DNA of 64,000 bases from Pseudomonas sp. MRSN 12121 (GTDB lineage Bacteria; Pseudomonadota; Gammaproteobacteria; Pseudomonadales; Pseudomonadaceae): the NCBI RefSeq assembly GCF_000931465.1, contig NZ_CP010892.1:5293388-5357387 (forward strand), written 5' to 3'. The notes under the pieces are model-generated. The model had not been told where the DNA came from, ran no database searches, and worked only from the letters and a program-made list of their open reading frames with translations. This document shows, piece by piece, positions 33,679-41,651 of this stretch. How positions within the stretch are numbered: the first letter of the stretch is position 1; each line of letters starts with the position of its first letter. The translations under genes were made by a program, and so were the position numbers.

Positions 33679-34287
33679 ATGACTTCCCAGGACTCCACCC
33701 AGCGTCCGAGCCTGCGCTCCCAACGCCTGAACCAGATCACCCATGAACCCCATGCCCGGCTCGACGCCCTGGTCAAGGCCCACGCGCCGTTCGAAAGCAC
33801 CAGCAGCTACGCCCGTTTCGTCGTCGCCCAGTACCTGTTCCAGTCGGAACTGGTGGCGCTGTACAACGACCCGGCGCTGATCGCCATCGTCCCGGACCTG
33901 GCACAACGCTGCCGCGCCGAGGCGGCCAAGGCCGACCTGGCGGACCTGGACACCGAAGTACCGGCCCCGGTGGCTGGCGCGGTGCACAACCCGAGCAAGG
34001 CCGAGGCCCTGGGCTGGCTGTTCGTCTCCGAAGGTTCCAAGCTGGGCGCGGCCTTCCTGATCAAGCGCGCGGTGGGCCTGGGCCTCGGCGAAACCTTCGG
34101 TGCCCGGCACCTGGGCGAGCCGGCCGGCGGTCGCGCCGAGGGCTGGAAAACCTTCACCCGCATCCTCGACGGCCTGACGCTGAGCGCCGAAGAAGAGGCG
34201 GCCGCGGACAAAGGCGCGCTGGATGCCTTCAACCGCTTTACCGTGCTGCTGGAAAAGGCCTACGACACGGCGCCCGAACTGGCCTGA
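33679..34287 (+). CDS. hemO: Haem oxygenase (HemO/PigA-like)
   Basis: A 202-residue bacterial haem oxygenase that opens haem to biliverdin, CO and Fe2+. The N-terminal part LRSQRLNQITHEPHARLDAL carries the proximal histidine, His25, and the distal helix GWLFVSEGSKLGAAFLIK and GARHLGEP match P. aeruginosa HemO. Its place after a haem receptor gives the pathway: uptake, then iron release in the cytoplasm. A terminator separates it from the receptor, so it either has its own promoter or depends on read-through. The ATG at 33679 follows CAAGGAC. Confidence 0.92.
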   Translation: MTSQDSTQRPSLRSQRLNQITHEPHARLDALVKAHAPFESTSSYARFVVAQYLFQSELVALYNDPALIAIVPDLAQRCRAEAAKADLADLDTEVPAPVAGAVHNPSKAEALGWLFVSEGSKLGAAFLIKRAVGLGLGETFGARHLGEPAGGRAEGWKTFTRILDGLTLSAEEEAAADKGALDAFNRFTVLLEKAYDTAPELA

Positions 34288-34422
34288 TTTTTTCGCCGGC
34301 ACCTTCGTTCCTGTAAGGAAGGCGTAGACTCACGCCAGCGACAGGAATGCCTGTGCCGGCGTCAGCCGTTTTTCCACCCTTTGTGGCTTGAGCCCCGGGC
34401 TCTTCCCCTCATCATCGAACCC

Positions 34423-34824
34423 ATGACCGGCAAACCCCGCTCCTCGTCCAAAGCCTCGCGCCTGTTCTTCGGGTGCCTCGCCTATGTCAGCCTGGCCATC
34501 GGCCTGATCGCCATCGTCGTCCCCGGCCTGCCGACCACCGAGTTCGTACTCCTGGCCGCCTGGGCCGCGACCAAAAGCTCGCCGCGCCTGAGCGCCTGGA
34601 TGGAAAACCACCGGCTGTTCGGCCCCATCCTGAGCAACTGGCGCAACGGCCGGATCATCAGCCGCCGGGCCAAGGTCAGCGCCACGGTCAGCATGCTGCT
34701 GTGCGCCGGGCTGATGCTGGGCCTGCTCACCCATCACTGGACGATGTACCTGGCCCTGGCCGGCATGGGCCTGGGCAACCTGTGGATCTGGTCCCGCCCC
34801 GAGGCTCTGCCCCAGGCCTCCTGA
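34423..34824 (+). CDS. DUF454 (YbaN family) inner-membrane protein
   Basis: A 133-residue membrane protein with two to four hydrophobic segments (about 14-36, 83-100 and 103-122). The DUF454 signature GLPTTEFVLLAAWAATKSSPRLSAWM is present. DUF454 genes often follow haem oxygenase genes in pseudomonads, which suggests a link to haem or iron use, but no function is known. The ATG at 34423 is preferred; an in-frame start upstream would add 14 poorly conserved residues. Confidence 0.82.
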   Translation: MTGKPRSSSKASRLFFGCLAYVSLAIGLIAIVVPGLPTTEFVLLAAWAATKSSPRLSAWMENHRLFGPILSNWRNGRIISRRAKVSATVSMLLCAGLMLGLLTHHWTMYLALAGMGLGNLWIWSRPEALPQAS

Positions 34825-35030
34825 GCCCACTCGCCGCCCACCTCTGGCTGCCGCGCCCTGCGAGACAGCGCCTGTTTCCCGCGCCGCACATGGCAGTTTC
34901 ATGACCGTTCATCAGATTTTTCTCAGGCAAATGCCGCCCAAGCCGATGTTCCGGGCATGGCGCTGAATGGACTTGGCGACCGGAGTCACTGACTCATCGC
35001 TCATCACCCGTCCATTCGCGAGATCGCCCT

Positions 35031-37169
35031 ATGTTCGACGCTCTGTCCATTCGCCTGAAAATCGTACTGTTGTCCGGCCTGTGCCTGCTCGGCGTGGTGG
35101 GCCTGATTGTCGGGATGAACATCTACCAGAGCGACCAGAACGACCACCTGGTCAGCAGCTCCAGCTCGCGGATGCTCACCGACAGCGTGCAGAACCTGTT
35201 GCAGGCACGGGCCGCCGAGCAGGCGGTACGGGTACAGAAGACCTTTGGCGAAAGCCTGCTGGTGATCACAGCCCTGGCCGACCAGATCAATGACTTGCGG
35301 GCCATGGCCAACAAGCGCTCGCTGGATGCCCCGGCCCTGCGCGAAGAACTCAACCGCAGCCTGAAGACCGCCTTCGAGCGCAACACCAAGGTGCTGGGCA
35401 TCTGGCTCGCCTTCGAGCCCAACGGCCTCGACGGCAAGGACAACGAGTTCGTCAACGACGCCGCCCGCGTCTCCAACGAAGCCGGGCGCTTCGCCAGTTA
35501 CTGGAGCCGCGCCGGCGGCACCGGGCTGAACACGGTGATGGTCGAAGAGGACATGAACAAGACCACCCTGAGCGTCAGCGGCGTCCCCTACAACAGCTGG
35601 TACACCTGCCCGCGCGACGGCAAGCGCACCTGCCTGCTCGACCCCTACGCCGATACCGTGGGCGGCAAGCTGATGCTGATGACCACCATTTCCCTGCCAT
35701 TGCTCGCCGACGGCAAAGTCATAGGCGTGGTCGGCGTGGATATCGCCCTGGATGCGCTGCAGGGCGCGGCGGCCGACTCCCAGCGCGGCCTGTTCGACGG
35801 TGCCGGGCATATGCTGATCGTCGCCGGCAGCGGCATCCTTGCCGCCTACAGCAACGATGCGAGCAAGGTGGGCAAAGGCATTGCCGAGACCCTCGGCGCC
35901 GAAGGCAAGGAGGTCCTGCAACTGCTGGCCGGCAATACCCCGAAAATCCTCAAGCAGGGCGACCTGATCCGCGCCGTTTACCCGGTCAGCCCGATTGCCG
36001 ACGCCCGCCCCTGGGGCGTGGTGATCGACCTGCCCGAGCAGGTGCTGCTGGCCGACAGCGTGAAACTGCAAAGCGTACTCGACGAGGCCCAGACCCAGGG
36101 CACCCTGGTGTCGCTGCTGGTGGCGGCCGCCGCTGGCGTGCTCGGCCTGCTGCTGATCTGGCTGACCGCCTCCGGCGTGACCCGGCCGATCAACAGCGTC
36201 GCGCAGATGCTCAAGGCCATCGCCAGCGGCGACGGCGACTTGACCCAGCGCCTGGACTACAGCAAGCAAGACGAGCTGGGCGAACTGGTCGGCTGGTTCA
36301 ACCGCTTCCTCGACAAGCTGCAACCGACCATCGCCCAGATCAAGCAGAGCATCACCGACGCCCGTGGCACCGCCGACCAGTCCTCGGAAATCGCCCGCCA
36401 GACCAGCGAAGGCATGCAGGTGCAGTTCCGCGAAATCGACCAGGTGGCCACCGCGTCCAACGAAATGAGCGCCACCGCCCATGACGTCGCCAACAGCGCC
36501 TCGAACGCCGCCAACGCCGCCCGTGGCGCCGATCAGTCGGCCAAGGAGGGCATGACCATCATCGAGCGCAGCACCCGCGACATCGGCACCCTGGCCGAGG
36601 AAGTCAGCAAGGCGGTGGTCGAGGTCGAGGCGCTGGCGGTCAACAGCGAGCAGATCGGCTCGGTGCTGGAAGTGATCCGCAGCATCGCCGAACAGACCAA
36701 CCTGCTGGCCCTCAACGCGGCCATCGAGGCGGCGCGGGCCGGGGAAAGCGGCCGCGGCTTCGCCGTGGTCGCCGACGAGGTGCGCAACCTGGCCAAGCGT
36801 ACCCAGGACTCGGTGGAAGAAATCCGCCAGGTGATCGAGCGCATCCAGAGCGGCACCCGCGGCGTGGTGGCGACCATGCATTCGAGCCAGGCCCAGGCCC
36901 AGAGCAACGCCGGGCAGATCCAGCAGGCGGTGCAGGCCCTGGGCCGGATCAGCGACGCGGTCACGGTGATCAGCGACATGAACCTGCAGATCGCCAGCGC
37001 CGCCGAAGAGCAAAGCGCGGTGGCCGAGGAGGTCAACCGCAACGTCTCGGCGATTCGCAGCGTGACCGAATCCCTCACCGAGCAGGCCACCGAATCGGCC
37101 CAGGTCAGCAGCCAGCTCAACGCCCTGACCACCCAGCAGATGAAGCTGATGGACCAGTTCCGCGTCTAA
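35031..37169 (+). CDS. Methyl-accepting chemotaxis protein with a dCache sensor domain
   Basis: A 712-residue chemoreceptor. An N-terminal membrane helix (about 10-30), a large periplasmic double-Cache domain (about 40-350, with TKVLGIWLAFEPNGLDGKDN and NSWYTCPRDGKRTCLLDPY), a second helix (about 360-382), a HAMP domain and a cytoplasmic signalling domain follow. The conserved tip is IRSIAEQTNLLALNAAIEAA. Residues CPRDGKRTC form a likely disulphide-closed loop in the sensor. No CheR-binding pentapeptide is visible at the C-terminus (MDQFRV). The ligand cannot be read off. It is a single gene with a REP pair behind it. Confidence 0.93.
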   Translation: MFDALSIRLKIVLLSGLCLLGVVGLIVGMNIYQSDQNDHLVSSSSSRMLTDSVQNLLQARAAEQAVRVQKTFGESLLVITALADQINDLRAMANKRSLDAPALREELNRSLKTAFERNTKVLGIWLAFEPNGLDGKDNEFVNDAARVSNEAGRFASYWSRAGGTGLNTVMVEEDMNKTTLSVSGVPYNSWYTCPRDGKRTCLLDPYADTVGGKLMLMTTISLPLLADGKVIGVVGVDIALDALQGAAADSQRGLFDGAGHMLIVAGSGILAAYSNDASKVGKGIAETLGAEGKEVLQLLAGNTPKILKQGDLIRAVYPVSPIADARPWGVVIDLPEQVLLADSVKLQSVLDEAQTQGTLVSLLVAAAAGVLGLLLIWLTASGVTRPINSVAQMLKAIASGDGDLTQRLDYSKQDELGELVGWFNRFLDKLQPTIAQIKQSITDARGTADQSSEIARQTSEGMQVQFREIDQVATASNEMSATAHDVANSASNAANAARGADQSAKEGMTIIERSTRDIGTLAEEVSKAVVEVEALAVNSEQIGSVLEVIRSIAEQTNLLALNAAIEAARAGESGRGFAVVADEVRNLAKRTQDSVEEIRQVIERIQSGTRGVVATMHSSQAQAQSNAGQIQQAVQALGRISDAVTVISDMNLQIASAAEEQSAVAEEVNRNVSAIRSVTESLTEQATESAQVSSQLNALTTQQMKLMDQFRV

Positions 37170-37179
37170 GCCTGCCTTT

Positions 37180-37280
37180 GTAGGAGCGAAGCTTGCTCGC
37201 GATGCACCCGGGGGCGCCGCATTCAACCAGTGAGTGCGCGTCTTCGTTGACGGCCATCGCGAGCAAGCTTCGCTCCTACG
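37180..37280. repeat. REP element pair
   Basis: GTAGGAGCGAAGCTTGCTCG and its complement CGAGCAAGCTTCGCTCCTAC enclose about 60 bases, downstream of the chemoreceptor gene. Its spacer resembles that of the pair at 48715-48815. Confidence 0.85.
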
Positions 37281-37360
37281 GATAAGCGTCGCGCCGTGAC
37301 AGGGCTGCGGCGCCGCGCGGTTTTGCTCTATGCTGCCCCCTCTCTTGCGGAGGGCCTGCC

Positions 37361-38719
37361 ATGACCGATCTACTGTCGTCTGTCCAAGCCGCGCTTGGCT
37401 TGCCTCATACCCCGATTGCCCTGACCTCGGAGGGCGCACTACCCTCGGCCTTCGCCGTCACCGAACTGGCCAGCGCCAGCATCGCCGCGGCCGGCCAGGC
37501 CACGGCCGGACTGCTGCTGGAGCAGACCGGGCGCCTGCCCGGCCTGAGCGTCGACCGGCGCCTGGCGTCCTTCTGGTTCGCCACCTCCCTGCGCCCGCTC
37601 GGCTGGCGCGTACCGCCCCTGTGGGACCCGGTCGCCGGCGACTACCCCAGCCAGGACGGCTGGATCCGCCTGCACACCAACGCGCCCCATCATCGCCAGG
37701 CGGCCGAACGGGTACTGGGCCAGGCCGCGGATCGTGCGGCCATGGCCGCCAGGGTGGCGCAGTGGAAGGCGCACGACCTGGAGCAGGCGGTGGTCGAGGC
37801 AGGCGGTTGCGCCGCGCAGATGCGCAGCTGGAACGAGTGGCAGGCCCATCCCCAGGGGCAGGCGGTGAACGCCGAGCCGCTGGTGCATTTCCTCTCCCGG
37901 CATGGCGACACCGCCCTGCCCTGGCGCGGCTCGCCGGCACGCCCCCTGGCCGGGATCGGGGTGCTGGACCTGACCCGGGTCCTGGCCGGCCCCATCGCCA
38001 GCCGTTTCCTCGCCGGGCTGGGCGCCGATGTGCTGCGTATCGACCCGCCGCACTGGAACGAGCCCGGCGTGGTGCCGGAGGTCACCCTGGGCAAGCGCTG
38101 TGCCCGCTTGAACCTGCACGACGCCGCCGATCGCCAGGTGTTCGAACACCTGCTGGCACACGCCGACCTGCTGTTGCATGGCTACCGCGCCGATGCCCTG
38201 GAACGCCTCGGCTATGGCGCCGCCGAGCGCCAGCGCCTGGCCCCGGGGCTGATCGACGTGAGCCTGAACGCCTATGGCTGGAGCGGCCCCTGGCAGAAGC
38301 GGCGCGGCTTCGACAGCCTGGTGCAGATGAGCTGCGGCATCGCCGAGGCCGGCCAGCGCTGGCAGCAGGCCGATAAACCCTGGCCACTGCCGGTGCAGGC
38401 CCTGGACCACGCCACTGGCTACCTGATGGCCGCCGCGGCGATCCGCCTTCTCGCCGAGCGCCTGAAAACCGCGGCCGTCGGCAGCGCCCGGCTGTCGCTG
38501 GCGCGCACCGCAAAACTGTTGTTCGAGCATGCCCCGGATGGCACCGAAGCCGCCCTGCGCGCCGAAGACCCGGACGATCAGGGGCTGCTGGTGGAACAGA
38601 CCCCATGGGGGCCGGCCCATCGCCTGCGCGTGCCCTTGCACCTCAGTGGCACGCCGCTGCAATGGGACCTCCCCGCCAGCGACCTCGGCGCCCACCGCCC
38701 GCAGTGGCAAGCCCTGTAG
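37361..38719 (+). CDS. Class III (CaiB/BaiF) CoA-transferase family protein
   Basis: A 452-residue protein. The first 180 or so residues resemble a degenerate half-domain; the family III CoA-transferase domain starts at about 185 (PLAGIGVLDLTRVLAGPIASRFLAGLGAD is split across residues 193-222) and includes RRGFDSLVQMSCGIAEAG with the conserved aspartate. Such enzymes move CoA between carboxylic acids. The duplicated layout and the shortened C-terminal half make its activity uncertain. The start ATG follows TTGCGGAGGG. There is no metabolic neighbour to suggest a substrate. Confidence 0.8.
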   Translation: MTDLLSSVQAALGLPHTPIALTSEGALPSAFAVTELASASIAAAGQATAGLLLEQTGRLPGLSVDRRLASFWFATSLRPLGWRVPPLWDPVAGDYPSQDGWIRLHTNAPHHRQAAERVLGQAADRAAMAARVAQWKAHDLEQAVVEAGGCAAQMRSWNEWQAHPQGQAVNAEPLVHFLSRHGDTALPWRGSPARPLAGIGVLDLTRVLAGPIASRFLAGLGADVLRIDPPHWNEPGVVPEVTLGKRCARLNLHDAADRQVFEHLLAHADLLLHGYRADALERLGYGAAERQRLAPGLIDVSLNAYGWSGPWQKRRGFDSLVQMSCGIAEAGQRWQQADKPWPLPVQALDHATGYLMAAAAIRLLAERLKTAAVGSARLSLARTAKLLFEHAPDGTEAALRAEDPDDQGLLVEQTPWGPAHRLRVPLHLSGTPLQWDLPASDLGAHRPQWQAL

Positions 38720-38729
38720 CCCTGTAGCC

Positions 38730-38881
38730 CTGTAGCCGCTGCCGAGCACCAGCGAGGCTGCGATCGAGGACGCAGTCCTCGCCAAACCTGCCCATGCGGT
38801 GTGCCTGACGTAACGCGTGGCCTGATTTGCGTCCGCTTCGCGGCCGATCGCAGCCTCGCTTACGCTCGGCAGCGGCTACAG
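38730..38881. repeat. Inverted repeat, CTGTAGCCGCTGCCGAGC family, copy 3
   Basis: The left arm CTGTAGCCGCTGCCGAGC and right arm GCTCGGCAGCGGCTACAG flank a longer spacer than in the other copies. Just before it, CCCTGTAG is repeated three times (38712-38735), and the first of these supplies the stop codon of the CoA-transferase-like gene. Confidence 0.8.
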
Positions 38882-38908
38882 AATCACAGGATCGCAGGAA
38901 TTACGGGA

Positions 38909-39778
38909 TCACAACGCCGTCCACAAATGCTGCGCCGCATACCCGCGCCACGGGCGCCAGGCCTCGGCGCGGGCCAGCAATTGGCGGGCATTGACCGGCT
39001 CGCCTTCGAGCGCCGCCAGGGCGTTGATCAGGCCCACGTCCGCCGCCGGGAACGCATCCGCCTCGCGGAACTGGCGCAGCGCCACATAGTGCGCGGTCCA
39101 ATCACCCACGCCCCACAGCGCCAGCAAGGCCGAAAGGCTGTGTTCGAGGCTGGCCTTGGGCGCAAACAACTGCGGGTCGTCGAGCGCTGCCTGGGCCAGC
39201 CCCGACAGGGTTCGCCCACGGCTGCGCGGCATGCCCAGGCTCGCCAGGTCGGCGCCGGCCATCTGCGCCGGCTCGGGAAACACATGGCTCAACCCCGCGG
39301 GCGCCCCCACCGCCGCCAACGGCTGGCCGTAGCGCGCCACCAGCTTGCCCGCCAGGCGAATGGCCGCGCCGACCGTGATCTGCTGCCCCAGCACCGCGCG
39401 CACCGCCAGCTCGAAACCGTCCCAGGCCCCAGGCACCCGCAACCCCGGCCGCGAGGCAATCAGCCCCGCCATCAGCGGGTCGCTGCACAGGTGCCGGTGG
39501 ATGGGCGCAAGGTCGGTATCCAGGTCCAGCAGGCGGCGGATGCGCGCGACGATCGAAGTGCGGGCTTGCGGGTCGGGAAAATACAGTTGCAGATCCAGGG
39601 ACGGCGCCAGCGCATCGGCATCGCCCGGCCCCACGCTGAACCAGCCATGCACGCCAGCGAGGCCGATGCTGCGCGAGTAACTATTACCCTCGACCCGCTC
39701 CAGCCCCTCGATGGCCCGCGCCTGGAGAAACCCCAGCATCGCCGGCCAGTCGTAGGGCGGTCGATAGGCCAGCCTCAC
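38909..39778 (-). CDS. alkA: DNA-3-methyladenine glycosylase II (AlkA family)
   Basis: A 289-residue base-excision-repair glycosylase. An N-terminal AlkA domain (RPPYDWPAMLGFLQARAIEGLERV) is followed by the helix-hairpin-helix region (SALLALWGVGDWTAHYVALR) and the catalytic aspartate in AFPAADVGLINAL. It removes alkylated bases. The best start is GTG at 39778, which overlaps the stop of the upstream antiporter gene (GTGA, 39775-39778), so translation is coupled to it. A longer open frame runs back through the antiporter gene out of phase and is not coding. The pairing with an amino-acid antiporter is unexpected. Confidence 0.88.
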   Translation of the reverse strand: MRLAYRPPYDWPAMLGFLQARAIEGLERVEGNSYSRSIGLAGVHGWFSVGPGDADALAPSLDLQLYFPDPQARTSIVARIRRLLDLDTDLAPIHRHLCSDPLMAGLIASRPGLRVPGAWDGFELAVRAVLGQQITVGAAIRLAGKLVARYGQPLAAVGAPAGLSHVFPEPAQMAGADLASLGMPRSRGRTLSGLAQAALDDPQLFAPKASLEHSLSALLALWGVGDWTAHYVALRQFREADAFPAADVGLINALAALEGEPVNARQLLARAEAWRPWRGYAAQHLWTAL

Positions 39779-41202
39779 AGCGACAGCACGCCACTGTACA
39801 AACCGTAGGCAGCCAGCAGGGCACCGGCGACCACGCAGGTGAAAATGCCCTTCTCGATCCCGGTGAACAACAGCTCGCCCTGTTCGCGCTTGGCCTTGGC
39901 GAACAGGATCACCCCGGGGGCATAGAGCAGCGCCGAGAGCAACAGGTACTTGACCCCGCCGGCGTACAGCAACCAGATCGCGTAGCACAGGGCGACGCCA
40001 CCGATCAGCAGGTCTTTCATGCGTTCGGCCGAGGCGTGCTCGTAAGTCTCGCCACGCCCGCTGAGCAGCACCGCATAGGCCGCCGACCACAGGTAAGGCA
40101 CCAGGATCATCGACGACGCGAGGTAGATCAGGCTGGTGTAGGTCCCGGCGGAAAACAGCGTGATCAGCAGGAACACCTGGATCATGCTGTTGGTCAGCCA
40201 CAGGGCGTTGACCGGCACATGGTTGGCGTTCTCCTTTTTCAGGAAGGCCGGCATGGTCCGGTCGCGGGCGGTAGCGAACAGGATCTCGGCACACAGCAGC
40301 GCCCACGACAACAAGGCGCCGAGCAGCGACACCGCCAGGCCGACGCTGATCAACAGCGCGCCCCAGGGCCCGACTATGTGTTCCAGGACCGCCGCCAGCG
40401 ACGGGTTCTGCAGGGTCGCCAGTTCCGGCTGGCTCATGATCCCCAGCGACAGCACGTTCACCAGCACCAGCAGGGCCAGCACGCCGATGAAGCCGATCAC
40501 CGTGGCCCGGCCGACATCCGCGCGCTTCTCGGCCCGGGCCGAATAGACGCTGGCGCCTTCGATACCGATGAACACGAAGACCGTGACCAGCATCATGTTG
40601 CGCACCTGGTCCAGCACGCCGCCGAAGTTCGGATTGCTATGGCCCCAGATATCGCGGGTGAAGATATCGGCCTTGAACGCCACCGCGGCGATCACGATGA
40701 ACATCACCAGCGGCACGATCTTGGCCACGGTGGTCAGCAGGTTGATGAACGCCGCTTCCTTGATCCCGCGCAGCACCAGGAAATGCACGGCCCACAACAA
40801 CACCGAGGCGCAGGCGATAGCCACCGGGGTATTGCCCTGGCCAAACACCGGAAAGAAATAACCGAGGGTGCTGAACAGCAGGACGAAGTAACCGACGTTG
40901 CCCAGCCAGGCGCTGATCCAGTAGCCCCAGGCGGACGAGAACCCCATGTAGTCGCCGAACCCCGCCTTGGCATAGGCGTACACCCCGGAATCCAGCTCGG
41001 GCTTGCGGTTGGCCAGGGTCTGGAACACGAAGGCCAGGGTCAGCATGCCCACGGCGGTGATCGCCCAGCCGATCAGGATCGCCCCGGCATCGGCCCGGGC
41101 CGCCATGTTCTGCGGCAAGGAAAAGATCCCGCCGCCAATCATCGACCCCACCACCAGGGCGATCAGGGCGCCGAGCCGCAGTTTCTGTGTGGTTTGTGAC
41201 AT
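39775..41202 (-). CDS. APC-family basic amino-acid antiporter, ArcD-type paralogue
   Basis: A 475-residue, 12-helix transporter. The N-terminal GSMIGGGIFSLPQNMA is the APC substrate motif of arginine/ornithine antiporters. It is the same length as the ArcD-type protein encoded divergently at 41652 and by eye is about three-quarters identical over the whole chain. This points to a duplication. It is separated from the arcABC genes by its orientation and is coupled to alkA downstream, so it may be regulated differently from the arc operon. Arginine, lysine or ornithine exchange is likely; direction and preference are unknown. Confidence 0.88.
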   Translation of the reverse strand: MSQTTQKLRLGALIALVVGSMIGGGIFSLPQNMAARADAGAILIGWAITAVGMLTLAFVFQTLANRKPELDSGVYAYAKAGFGDYMGFSSAWGYWISAWLGNVGYFVLLFSTLGYFFPVFGQGNTPVAIACASVLLWAVHFLVLRGIKEAAFINLLTTVAKIVPLVMFIVIAAVAFKADIFTRDIWGHSNPNFGGVLDQVRNMMLVTVFVFIGIEGASVYSARAEKRADVGRATVIGFIGVLALLVLVNVLSLGIMSQPELATLQNPSLAAVLEHIVGPWGALLISVGLAVSLLGALLSWALLCAEILFATARDRTMPAFLKKENANHVPVNALWLTNSMIQVFLLITLFSAGTYTSLIYLASSMILVPYLWSAAYAVLLSGRGETYEHASAERMKDLLIGGVALCYAIWLLYAGGVKYLLLSALLYAPGVILFAKAKREQGELLFTGIEKGIFTCVVAGALLAAYGLYSGVLSL

Positions 41203-41651
41203 GCCTACCTCTGCGTCCGGTCAAATTGTCCAACAACAAAACTAGATGCAATTAGTTGCCTTGAACACGCCGGCAATGAACTAAAAGAGTCAATTATTCA
41301 TCGTTTCCGGCCTCACCGACATGACGCCGATCAGAACTTGCTGAATGACTTGGCTTTTCTTCTCGAATAAAAGCCAGTTGCCATCAAGGCAGCTCGCCGC
41401 CTTATAACTTTTTAACTAGTTGCACATTCCTGAAAGCGGTCTAGTTTCAATCTGGCATCAATGAGAAGCCCTGTCATCCAGCCTTCCAGGCCTTCTGCAA
41501 CACAGCTTCCAGGCATCCTGCCTGCTATCGCAAAGACTGCTTAAGTCATTCATTCACAATGGAATGTAGCGATGACCTGATCTAAGTCAGCTGTTTGAAT
41601 CCCGTGCAGATCTACTCTGACGTCTCTCTTCTCCTGCAATGGAGTTATGCA
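41203..41651. other. Divergent promoter region between two ArcD-type genes
   Basis: These 449 bases of AT-richer DNA hold no credible gene. They must carry promoters for both antiporter genes. One ANR-type half-palindrome is described separately at 41577-41590; I see no repeat of the REP families. Confidence 0.6.
41577..41590 (+). promoter_or_regulatory. Candidate ANR (FNR-type) box before arcD
   Basis: CTGAT-CTAA-GTCAG resembles the TTGAT-N4-ATCAA consensus of the anaerobic regulator ANR. A TACTCT -10-like hexamer at 41613-41618 would put the box near -41, the usual place for activation. The arc operon of P. aeruginosa is ANR-activated; here it is inferred. Confidence 0.5.
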
